A stretch of 21,996 nucleotides of DNA from Larix sibirica (taxonomy: Eukaryota > Streptophyta > Pinopsida > Pinales > Pinaceae), in NCBI GenBank assembly GCA_004151065.3, contig NWUY0300109923.1, positions 18,282-40,277 of the forward strand, written 5' to 3'. Below are positions 10,591 through 18,545 of this stretch, piece after piece (the stretch's first letter is position 1; every line of letters begins with the position of its first letter). The notes under the pieces are model-generated. The model saw nothing but the letters and a program-made list of their open reading frames with translations, was not told the DNA's origin and did no database searches. Position numbers and translations under genes: made by a program.

Positions 10591-10844
10591 AGGTATGGCC
10601 GTATCCTGATTTCTGAAACAAAAGAGGCATTGAATATGGGAAGACACAAATAAACTCGAATGTGTTTATTTTATGCCTCAGTTGCCCGAGGATCCAAATT
10701 GCCAACATACACACGAGACATGGCTACACCCACCACAGAAAAGAGATAAATAAGACTTCCTTGAATGGTGAGACACAAATAAACTCGAATGTGTGAAGGT
10801 ATGGCCGTATCCTGATTTCTGAAACAAAAGAGTGCATTGAGTAT
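10581..10844. repeat. Mosaic of copied segments (templated-insertion-like)
   Basis: The interval is built from pieces found elsewhere in the window. Block A occurs at 10581-10637 and 10788-10844 (about 57 bp, very few differences). Block B occurs at 10642-10665 and 10771-10794 (24 bp identical). Block C (10677-10744) copies 68 bp of the RSZ gene at 15636-15703 with one mismatch. Block D (10739-10770) copies 32 bp of 2013-2044 with one mismatch. Adjacent blocks share words at the joins: aaaaga between C and D, and aatgtgt between B and A. The pattern resembles filler DNA made by repeated template switching during break repair; that mechanism is inference. Confidence 0.82.
10677..10744 (-). pseudogene. 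Duplicated start-codon fragment of the RSZ splicing-factor gene
   Basis: On the minus strand this 68-bp piece carries the first 15 codons of the RSZ gene (MSRVYVGNLDPRATE), the bases before the ATG, and sequence running into the presumed leader intron. It matches 15636-15703 with a single mismatch (C at 10731 against T at 15690). The frame then runs into unrelated sequence and stops, so it cannot make an RRM. Upstream, an open frame reads through from 10874 by chance. Inclusion of presumed intron sequence points to a genomic DNA copy and not a retrocopy. Confidence 0.85.
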
Positions 10845-12653
10845 CTTATTTAAAGAAGCATCAAATCGTATCATAGATATGAATGTGTTTGGTGAAGGTG
10901 TAGGTGTACATGTGTCCCAATTTCACAAACAAAATGCCACCAACAAAACATAATATCCAGACATGAGCCACTATCAAGATGACTGTAAACTCTTCACACT
11001 TCTATGGTTTGATAAGAGAGATGATTTTGCAAAATAACTAGATTTCACATCCTAACTGAAGAACTGAAGAAAACAAAATTCCCCAAATTGGGAAGGAAAC
11101 TAATCTTCAGGAAAAATCAGCTTCATTCTCCACCTCAACGGCATTGAGTTAAAGGTCAACGTGTTTCGATGTCCCTCTTCAAGCGGGTGGAATAAAAAAC
11201 GTTTCCTAGGTTTCTTTGCAAAAATACAATAACAGACTGAAAATTTGGAAACATTAAAAAACCTTCAATAAATAATAAGAGTAGCTATGTCGTAAATATG
11301 GTTCGTGTGTAGACATCTTTAAATAAGATACTCACCCTATGGGAGAATAATTAGCTAGGAGAGACTTTCAAGACTTCACTTAAGATGGAAAACGGCAACT
11401 AGATAAATAGTGTTTCGGCAACAAAGTATGCAGCATATCATGATGAGAATGGATTCAGGCATGTGTCTGTGGCTGAAATGTTTTAATTTTATAAAAACGT
11501 AGCCAGTTAGTATTATGTTTCCTAATGTTGAAATTCTGTAAAGACATTGTCATTTAGTAAAACCACTTGTTTAATCGCCTTCTAATGATGCAAAAGAGTA
11601 TCCAATTTACTAGAATAAGCAATCGTAATGAAGGATCACAATTTTTTACTTCTGCAGACAATCTTACATGATATGAGGTCAAAAACTGAAGCACGCCAGC
11701 CATTTCTAATGGACGGTCAAACTAAAAGATAGCATATGAACACCCATTATCGCAAAAAGCAAATAAGTAATGCATTTTAACTTTTCAAAATAAACATGAG
11801 AAAAAAAATTTGGACTGCGTCTTGAATATTACACAGATATGTATAATCAAATAACCTATGCAGCGGACAAAACAAACTCTATCCCATCCCCATGACAAAA
11901 CATAAGCGAGCAGTTTCTCAAAACGCTATAATGAAGTTCAAACGCTGGAAAAAATTAGATGTCCAAAACATCAGATCATGCCATGGAGTACGCCAAAATG
12001 CAATATGTCAAACCACTGTACTGCCAATGCCATGGTGTTGTAAGTAGTACACCAAAAAATGTCAAAATTCTGTGAACTGCCAATGATCAGGTATATATTC
12101 AAGAACTGGGGAGATAGCAGAGTTTCGTGCGCAAGGAAGTAACCACTCCAATGGCATTTTTAGAGATGTTGTAGCGATGCCCCCATAACTGCGAAATACT
12201 GGTAATACTGAATCGACTGTCTATTAAATCAACAATGTTCCAAAATATGGAAAGTACATCTCAACGCTACCAACTACATGGATATTTAATTTTTGGTTAC
12301 GGCATCTTTCCTGCAGGCAATCCTTAAAGTGACTAGGCATAAGGCATTACTATTTGTTAACAGCGTCTTAAATTAAAGCTAAAGATACGTTGGTGGATCT
12401 GTTCTCTGAAATTGACTTTCATGCAAAGAACACATTTCTACTTCATATTCAAATGTCAGATAACAATTGATTTTACCTACAGCCTAGAAATTTCTTATTT
12501 CTTGATTGACATGGTCGGGAGGGGCGTGTTAAACAAATAAAATGGTATCTTCCACTCCAAATATAAGACTAATTAAAAATAACTTATTTTCATTTTGAGA
12601 TTACATTATGCATCTACCTCCTCATTCCAGTAGTTCCGCAGCCATATAAGGTG
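10845..12653. other. Intergenic stretch, nothing recognised
   Basis: About 1.8 kb of moderately AT-rich DNA with frequent stops in all frames and no open frame longer than about 60 codons. No RNA gene, LTR end or coding motif was seen. It lies 3' of the RSZ gene, beyond any plausible transcript end that I can define. Confidence 0.5.
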
Positions 12654-12746
12654 ACAGTGCAAGCAGTAATATTTTGTTGAAGTCACAGTGCAAGTAGTGT
12701 AATTTTGTTGAAGTCACATTGCAAGCAGTAATATTTCGTTGAAGAG
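12654..12746. repeat. Three tandem copies of a 31-bp unit
   Basis: Units start at 12654, 12685 and 12716, each reading like acagtgcaagcagtaatatt followed by ttgttgaagtc. The copies differ at a handful of positions (for example cagtgc against cattgc, ttttg against ttcg). It immediately precedes the GC-richer block at 12783-12930. Confidence 0.85.
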
Positions 12747-12782
12747 CCCTAGTCATGAAGATAACCAAACTTCCATGATCTG

Positions 12783-12927
12783 TAGGCATCGAATTGCAGT
12801 AGTGATGCAAATGAGGAAACCAGAAGGACCGAAGAGGAACACTATCCAGGAGATGACATGGGACGAAGAGGCAGACTACCCAGGCAAGGAGGAGGTGCGG
12901 AGCAGTACCGTGCCATGCCGTTTTAGC
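12783..12927 (+). pseudogene. Possible isolated or fossil exon (low confidence)
   Basis: This block is richer in GC and purines than its surroundings. On the plus strand, following an acceptor-like ctgtag ending at 12783, one frame reads about 48 codons of balanced hydrophilic composition including EETRRTEEEHYPGDDMGRRG, then RLPRQGG, before TAG near 12925. A different frame is open from 12739 to 12969, but its composition looks less protein-like. I do not recognise the family. It could be a captured exon, a terminal exon of an otherwise missing plus-strand gene, or chance. No partner exon was found nearby. Confidence 0.25.
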
Positions 12928-12969
12928 AAAACCACACCTCATAACACAGAAACAAAGTTAAAGGCTTGA

Positions 12970-13435
12970 GTGAGATTACTCTCAACATTTTCTCATACCA
13001 ACAAACTGTAACCATTATACTTATTTTTAAATGTCAGGCTAAAAACAGTTAACCATACTTCTGTCATTATAAAAGATTAATGTTCAAATGAAAAACAAAA
13101 GGCAAAAACAGGAAAGAAACTTATCCAAATAGAAGGCAGCCGATGAGACCATCTACAGTGGATACCGAAGAAATAGGCTGGACCAGAGTCCAACTCTATA
13201 TCAAGCAGCCTATCTTTCTGTCGAGCCATTTAGTTAGGAACGAGCTGATAACTAATAAACAATGTGCCACTTGAGATAACAAAACTGCCAAATATCCAAC
13301 AGAGCAGCTGCATGCAGACTGAATATTGTCCATATTTTCATTCTCCAAAGATCCAACCCATTAAAGGACAATATAATACACATCATGCCGTAAAACAATT
13401 CATCTCAATCTAAGAGAAAATGCTTCTGACAGTCT
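12970..13435 (-). other. RSZ 3' untranslated region and downstream flank
   Basis: Minus-strand sequence after the stop codon has no open frame. I see no clear AATAAA signal; plant genes often use weak variants, so the poly(A) site cannot be placed. The boundary at the left is arbitrary. Confidence 0.4.
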
Positions 13436-13475
13436 TTAGCTGCGACTTCGGCGTCGTTCTCTAGCAATGGGACTT
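13436..13475 (-). CDS. RSZ22-like: RSZ gene, last coding exon
   Basis: Acceptor gtattgcag; the 40-base exon encodes SPIARERRRSRS and ends with TAA at 13438-13436. It completes the split glycine codon from exon 5, and the RRSRS ending matches the family. Confidence 0.9.
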
Positions 13476-15680
13476 CTGCAATACCCAACTCTACATTTTT
13501 AGCTTTTAAGCAAAAAGTACTTAGAATTAAAAATTTAAAGAGACAAAGTAAAAATAGCACATACCCATTAGCATAAGGAGAAACACGACGATCACGACGA
13601 GGTGGAGGTGACCTGCTGATACTTCGTCCACGTTTAGGTGTGTAGCTACGACGTCTTGGAGAGCGACTCCTACGAGGACTGCGACTCCTGTGGAGCAAAG
13701 CAACTTATTAGGGCACTAAAAACTAGATTGGAACCCTTGATAGCAGCATTATAGCAGTGACCTATAACAGTTCATTTTCAATTAGCACATATGCCTTCTG
13801 TCGGGCATTGGGCATTCGCTTCAGCTCGAAACCAGACTGTTTAACCTTACCTGCCATACCTATACCCATCCCCATAACCACCATCATAGGGGCTATAGGA
13901 TGGGCTCCGAATTCTTCTCCCATAGCTCCTGCTACCATAACCTGGACTGGCACTGTAGTTACCGATTATCACTACCCTGACCACAACTTGAACGCTTTGT
14001 CCCAGTTGCCAGATCATCACAAAAACCAGGACTACATCTAGAATATCTCATGCTAAATAATCATAATCATAACAGACTTTAATATCTTACATTGTTTATC
14101 GGCGAGAAAAAGTCATCCACAACCATTCATCCAAGTAAAGATGATCGTCCATGTCCATCCAATGAGCATGTACAGAACCAAACCAACAACCCAGAGAAAA
14201 TCCCAAATGGAAAAGCCAAACGCAACAATTATACAATTACAGCCACATGTTAGATATATGAATGAAATACATATTATTAAAAACCCTTGAAATCAATAAA
14301 ATCTGCAGATAGATAATCCTCGATTTATATGTTTTACTATTTAGGCTATGCCCATTGCTTTAACCGTATTACTATTAATTACGCAAAAGAACTATTCTAA
14401 TAAGTTTGAAATCAATAACACATATTAAAACACATATCTAAAACGATCGGATCCAAATATGTATTTACCTGCGCCCATAGCTTGGACTTCGACGATATCG
14501 AGGACTGGGACTCCTACGGCGACCACTTCCTAAACCCCCAGGACCTATACGCAACCGGCATTCTCGTGCAAAATGACCAGGCTCACCACACTCATAACAC
14601 TTCAAATCATCTCCTCCGCCACGGCCACGACCACCACCTCCACCACCACCTCCACCTCCACCTCCACCTCTAGAACTTCGGGACATTTCAACACGCCAAC
14701 CATTCTTCCCTGTAACAGCAAAACCAGCCATAGATAATACTTATCACAAGCTAGTAGCAAGCATTCCCTGAAATCATTGCTTGAATATAAATTCAAAATT
14801 TACCATATTACAATTCTTACCATTCAATGCACGAATAGCATCTACAGCATCCCGGCGATCGTCAAACTCAATGAAGGCATAGCCTGGGGGCTTTCGTGCA
14901 ACCCAGACACTGTACAAGTCACCAAGATGTGTTATAAAATTACCCAAATTCACTAAATTAGTCACAAAAGAGACTAATGTACTATGTATAAAGGGGTTTA
15001 CAAAACCAAGATGCTTGAAAAAGTAACAAACACGTAAAAAGAATTTATAGAAATTAAACATTACAGCTCCCCAAGCTTAAACCCACCAAACAAATTCCCT
15101 CGAATTCTTCAACATAATTAAATTCATTGAATATCTCTTCAACAACCAAAAAAGACTACAGTCATAAAACCCACTGGAAATCAATATTGAATTGCCAATC
15201 ATTAAAAACACCTAACTTAAAAGTAGAGGATCTCCAAAACACATTATGACACATGATAAGTAATCATGCAACTGCTAAAAAGCAAAAAACTAAATTAAAA
15301 TCTGCCTAATAAACAATAATGCTTTTCTCTTTTTCTGTCGTTTATACAGAGACAAAGTCTGGCTGAAAAAGACTCGCTAATTTCGGTTGGCTTAGAAATC
15401 CAACAACTGAGTTTGACTCAAAAGATCACCAAGTCAATCTGACTCATGTTTGTGTCTTACAATCAATACATTCTAGGAAGAGTCAACCCTGAATCAACTC
15501 AGACACAGAAGACCTTCAACTTCTAATAAATTCATTTGCAAGACACACAGAAAAAAGTAATTATTTTGTTCCAAAAAAAATGACATCATACCTGCGAAGA
15601 ACACCAAACACACGAAATTCATCCTCCAGCTCACGCTCAGTTGCCCGAGGATCCAAATTGCCAACATACACACGAGACAT
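13436..15680 (-). CDS. RSZ22-like: RSZ22-type serine/arginine-rich splicing factor (six coding exons)
   Basis: Plant SR proteins of the RSZ family (orthologues of human SRSF7/9G8) bind pre-mRNA in the nucleus and promote splice-site recognition. Exons on the minus strand are 15680-15592, 14909-14821, 14709-14469, 13952-13851, 13687-13565 and 13475-13436, all with GT-AG introns and matching phases, giving 227 codons plus stop. The RRM covers about residues 1-72 with RNP2 VYVGNL and RNP1 PGYAFIEF. A linker with 13 glycines (74-86) and RGRGGG follows. The CCHC knuckle CYECGEPGHFAREC (97-110) is intact. The RS region (about 120-227) ends in ERRRSRS, as in other RSZ proteins. Arabidopsis RSZ22 is about 200 residues. 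The extra length comes mainly from the 34-codon exon 4; skipping it keeps frame and gives 193 residues. The family assignment is strong; the exact acceptor of exon 4 is less certain. Confidence 0.93.
13565..13687 (-). CDS. RSZ22-like: RSZ gene, coding exon 5 (RS domain)
   Basis: Acceptor ctccacag; the exon encodes SRSPRRSRSPRRRSYTPKRG, then SRSPPPRRDRR and PYANG, matching the YANG motif near the C terminus of RSZ proteins. The donor is atgg|gtatgt. Intron 5 (13476-13564) is 89 bp. Confidence 0.92.
13851..13952 (-). CDS. RSZ22-like: RSZ gene, coding exon 4 (phase-symmetric, possible cassette exon)
   Basis: Acceptor ctacag and donor ggcag|gtaagg enclose 102 bases that join in frame on both sides. 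They encode a Tyr/Gly/Ser-rich piece (SASPGYGSRSYGRR, then SPSYSPYDGGYGDGYRYG). The strong donor and the correct phase support a real exon. The acceptor has a weak pyrimidine tract. An alternative acceptor (gtggtcag) 24 bases upstream, extending the exon to 13976, is also in frame and would add eight residues. Intron 4 is 13688-13850 (163 bp). Confidence 0.75.
14469..14709 (-). CDS. RSZ22-like: RSZ gene, coding exon 3 (Gly-rich linker, zinc knuckle, start of RS domain)
   Basis: The acceptor gttacag leads into KNGWRVEMS, completing the RRM. The exon then encodes the glycine run, RGRGGG, the CCHC knuckle and RRRSPSPRYRRSPSYGR, ending at donor cgcag|gtaaat. It holds residues 61-139 plus split codons. 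Intron 3 is 13953-14468 (516 bp). Confidence 0.93.
14630..14668 (-). repeat. Coding trinucleotide/hexanucleotide repeat (13 Gly codons)
   Basis: GGT and GGA codons alternate to give an uninterrupted run of 13 glycines in the RGG-like linker of the RSZ protein. On the plus strand it appears as ccacct/ccacca repeats. Length variation would change the linker without shifting frame. Confidence 0.9.
14821..14909 (-). CDS. RSZ22-like: RSZ gene, coding exon 2 (RRM C-terminal half, RNP1)
   Basis: The acceptor ttgtacag precedes VWVARKPPGYAFIEFDD, and the exon runs through DAVDAIRALN to a donor g|gtaaga. It completes codon 30 (Ser) and leaves one base of Gly60. Intron 2 (14710-14820) is 111 bp. Confidence 0.93.
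15592..15680 (-). CDS. RSZ22-like: RSZ gene, coding exon 1 (RRM N-terminal half)
   Basis: Begins with ATG at 15680-15678 (MSRVYVGNLDPRATERELED) and encodes residues 1-29 plus two bases of codon 30. The donor is CGCAG|gtatga. The start is fixed by the conserved MSRVYVGNL opening of the family. Intron 1 (14910-15591, 682 bp) follows. Confidence 0.93.
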
Positions 15681-16696
15681 GGCTACACCTACCACAGAAA
15701 AGATTAGCAATAATCAGAACTCCAACTTATACTATAGCAATAAATACACAATTAGAGTGATTCCTTTCGAAGGCTCCTATATTTCACTGCAAATTTCAGA
15801 GGAAAAAAAGAAAATCCTGAAGACATCATGAAAAAGTTCCATATTTTTACCAAATTAAATAATAATAACAATGAAAATGCTCAATACATCATGTAAGAAA
15901 GATACCCATTTTCACCAAAGAAACTCATGAGATCCAAATATTTTATTGCCTACATCAGAGAAGGGAAAAACCATTTTCCTCAAAACAACAGGAAACACAC
16001 CACTTATCACAAAAACCCACCACCATCCCGAAATTAGGGATAGTTACATAGACGAATACATTTCTACAAGGTTCCTTTTTAATGGTATACCCTATTAGGC
16101 AAAACCCTTGCAGTCAATAAACAATCGGCATAGAAGCCGTGTCAAAGGAATTTTATTGGCATCAAAACAACAGGACTTGCACCTGACCTCATCTGTCCAA
16201 GGCCCAGTTAACTATGAGATGTCACAATATCCCACAGAAATTGAGCATAAACAGCGGCATGTTCCTATGCAGATTGAACCTAAGTTTCTGAAGAAATCTC
16301 ACTTTATCACAACCCATTTCGATGGAGTAGAGAAAAGCTCTGCGATCTTATTTTATCAAATACGTACTCCCATAGCCCTTTAATATCTAGGGCTTGAACT
16401 AACTGATAGCTTCAAAACTATAGAATGAAGGGAGAAAACAAAAGACTAGCAATCTCTCACAAAAACCCAAGCAATAAAATTTCACTTCTCGACAATGAAG
16501 CCCCACAAACTGGAGTTTCACACAAAACATCTCTCCAAATCTAGATATAAACAAGCAACCCCGCCCCTCTCCCAAAAAAAAACCCTACAGTTTCAGGGCC
16601 GCAAAATAAAACAAATGAAGCCCCGTAATTCTCCTTAAACACAAAATTCAAAAGAAAACGCGTATACTTCAAACAAGAACGACTACGAACCCTCAC

Positions 16697-16843
16697 CTTC
16701 GCAAAGTTTAAATCACTGTACGCTGGTTTTCAGACCAGGCCTTCGAAGATACTCACAAAACCCTTCTGCAACTGAAAATACCTTAATCTACACTCCAAGA
16801 ACTCCGAAAACCCGAAGTAAGCAGATCCGATGGCACCGTCTTT
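16697..16843 (-). other. Predicted 5' untranslated leader exon of the RSZ gene
   Basis: The leader is inferred to run from about 30 bases below the TATA box to donor gcgaag|gtgagg (intron side at 16696). It joins acceptor gtggtag at 15689-15690, leaving only gtgtagcc before the ATG. The leader intron would be 15689-16696 (about 1 kb). I see no ATG in the leader, which fits. Other donors, such as attaag|gtattt near 16784, are possible. Leader introns are common in plant SR genes. The start is an estimate. Confidence 0.5.
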
Positions 16844-16864
16844 AAGCAGATCGCTCTTCGATGG

Positions 16865-16875
16865 TAAAATATATA
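16865..16875 (-). promoter_or_regulatory. TATA box candidate for the RSZ gene
   Basis: The minus strand reads TATATATTTTA here. Placed upstream of a leader with a good splice donor and no ATG, it predicts a transcription start near 16840-16850. A second TATA-like word on the plus strand (tatttataa, about 16951) faces the other way. Confidence 0.55.
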
Positions 16876-16966
16876 GAGAGAGGGGATCCTTAACACAATA
16901 ATGGCGATTTCAGAAGCGTTTGAGTTTTTATAATCCATCTATACAGGAGTATTTATAAGCCGATGA

Positions 16967-16975
16967 AAACCCTAG
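16967..16975 (+). promoter_or_regulatory. Telo-box-like motif (AAACCCTAG)
   Basis: AAACCCTA is a plant promoter element often found in genes for translation and RNA-processing factors, usually near the start site. Here it lies about 95 bp upstream of the RSZ TATA box. The match is short and may be chance. Confidence 0.35.
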
Positions 16976-17002
16976 ATATTCCGTGTGGGGTTTCGCTTAG
17001 GC

Positions 17003-17013
17003 CGACACGTGGA
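17003..17013. promoter_or_regulatory. G-box / ABRE-like element
   Basis: The palindromic core CACGTG is at 17006-17011; the minus strand reads CCACGTGTC, a strong ABRE/G-box match bound by bZIP and bHLH factors in plants. It is about 135 bp upstream of the RSZ TATA box. Confidence 0.5.
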
Positions 17014-17630
17014 AGTAAGCAACCGGTCACATGGGTTGAGGCTTTTAATATCGTTGCTATAAAGAGCGCAAGGGTGTTTCGAAAAATCGAAAATACCCTT
17101 AAATTAAGTGGGAAAATGGAACAAATGCTATCGGAGGGATGTGCTAATGTGGGGATAAAAGGGACTCTTTAAGGGGTGTTCTCGATGCAATGAAGTGTTA
17201 ACACTAAAAGTGTTGTGTGCAAGTTGGTTGGTTTTGAGACATAGGTTTTCATGTTGATGTGATAGCAACTGCGTTAACTATAACATTGATGTTGCATAGA
17301 CATGCCTAGGTGTTATGTGGCTTTCCTTCATTTGTGATGTCTTATTAGTTGTAAGATTATTTTGTCCTTGACATTTAGTCTCGCGTCAAGGACATTAGTT
17401 GGCCTGGCAAGAGGGCATGGCTACTCTTTCGTAAGGTGGATGCAAAGGGTTAATTTTCCGCATTTTCCTTTTTTTTTTAAAGGGTTGGTTTTTCTGTGTT
17501 TTGATTGGCTGCAGTTGCGGTGACATTGGCGTGGGAGTGCCCCAGACATTGGTGGCGGGGTGTCATCATTGGGAGTAAATAGGGTTGGTGACCCTGTCGT
17601 TTCATCGCCCCATTGTGATGTGAAGGATGG
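17014..17630. other. RSZ upstream flank, GT-rich, no gene
   Basis: The plus strand is rich in G and T. The 69-codon frame at 16963-17172 overlaps the promoter elements and has no recognisable motif. Nothing else was identified. Confidence 0.45.
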
Positions 17631-18065
17631 GGTCGAGTTTTGTGTTCTTCTCTGGATAATGGGGTATGGGCTATTAACAGTGCCCTTGTTCGAAGCTACC
17701 GCGTTGTAAATGAGGTGGGTGGGTTGTCATTTCGACTTTGGCTTGGATGCGATAGGGTTTTTCATCTGTTTGCGTATGCTCTGTTAATGGAGGACGGCCG
17801 ATGGGGTCGGGTTTTATGTTCTACTTTGTGGTATGGGCTAATGACAGTGCCCTTGTTCGAGGCTCCCGCGTTGTAAATGAGGTAGGTGGGTTGTCATTTC
17901 GACTTCGGCTTGCGATATGGTAGATGCGGTAGGGTTTTCTGCATGTTTGCATATGCTCTATTAATCGAGGGAGGCATGTTGGTGATGCCCTGGTTTCATG
18001 GTCTCGCAGTGTAAATGAGGTTGGTGGGACTATCGCCTCAACTGGTCCTTGCAATATGGTTGATG
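17631..18065. repeat. Tandem repeat with unit of about 175 bp (two full, one partial copy)
   Basis: Copy 1 (17631-17804) and copy 2 (17805-about 17983) share ggtcg.gtttt.tgttct, cagtgcccttgttcga, cgcgttgtaaatgaggt, gggttgtcatttcgactt and tatgctct.ttaat. A shorter, more diverged copy 3 follows to about 18065, recognisable by gtaaatgaggttggtggg and gcaatatggt. Open frames across it on both strands result from the repeat. Confidence 0.78.
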
Positions 18066-18545
18066 GAGTCCTGTTTTTTTGTGTTTATGTCTGCTTCGGG
18101 GAGTGAAGGACGCACTATTGCACTCGAGACTGGCATTCTTGCGGAAATGCAGAGTGACTTGTTGCATGTAATCATTTTTTATTTATGGGTAATGGACCTT
18201 TGTACTGAACTTGGTATGGGCGTCTACGACTTCGAGGCTTTCAAAAGTGTTCTATCTCTGTGCAATGTCCTCAGCTGTGGCGATTTCAATGGTTTGGCGA
18301 GCTGTATTCAAAAATTGCATTTCATTGTGTTGTTGCAGAGTCGTTCTCTGTTGCGGAGTCGTTCCCTGTTGCTGTCGATTTTCTTTAGCATGACTCTATT
18401 CTGTGTTTGGTGCGTGGGGCGGTGCTTTCATTCATTTTCTACTTGTGGGTACTGTTGTTTCCGCCTGCTTCCTCTGTCTAGTCATTCAAAAAAAAATGTA
18501 TCTCCGCCTTCTTCAGATTTCTTGTTGCGTCCCTTCCCCAGGTAA
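18015..18545 (+). CDS. Unassigned 176-codon open frame ending beside a consensus splice donor
   Basis: The frame is rich in Leu, Ser, Cys and Phe and contains a short internal tandem of ttgcrgagtcgttcyctg (about 18335-18370). I recognise no domain. It starts within the third copy of the 175-bp repeat and ends just after ccccag|gtaagt (intron side from 18542), a perfect plant donor. The sequence to the right, up to 20046, is T-rich with good acceptors (ttttttgcag at 20037-20046; acattgcag at 19943-19951), which resembles a plus-strand intron. The block could be the first exon of an unknown transcript, the leader of the downstream LINE, or chance. Confidence 0.2.
   Translation: MRLVGLSPQLVLAIWLMESCFFVFMSASGSEGRTIALETGILAEMQSDLLHVIIFYLWVMDLCTELGMGVYDFEAFKSVLSLCNVLSCGDFNGLASCIQKLHFIVLLQSRSLLRSRSLLLSIFFSMTLFCVWCVGRCFHSFSTCGYCCFRLLPLSSHSKKNVSPPSSDFLLRPFPR

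Noticed and set aside
10382-10714. 110-codon minus frame with His/Thr/Ile repeats
   Set aside because: Follows directly from the gaatgtgg minisatellite; no domain and part of the copied mosaic.
10671-10874. 67-codon minus frame containing MSRVYVGNLDPRATE
   Set aside because: A chimera of block A2, block D and the copied RSZ start fragment; it stops right after the copied codons, so it is not a second RSZ gene.
12654-12746. 31-bp array as a CRISPR-like array
   Set aside because: The units are contiguous with no unique spacers, and the window is eukaryotic; it is a plain tandem repeat.
13757-14041. 94-codon plus-strand frame
   Set aside because: Antisense of RSZ exon 4 and its flanking introns; Pro/Ile-rich repeats come from Gly/Met/Tyr codons read backwards.
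14482-14673. 63-codon plus-strand frame ending in His/Leu repeats
   Set aside because: It is the antisense of the RSZ exon 3 glycine repeat (cacctc units), not an independent gene.
16963-17172. 69-codon plus frame beside the RSZ promoter
   Set aside because: Overlaps the telo-box and G-box, has no recognisable domain and no supporting splice or stop context.
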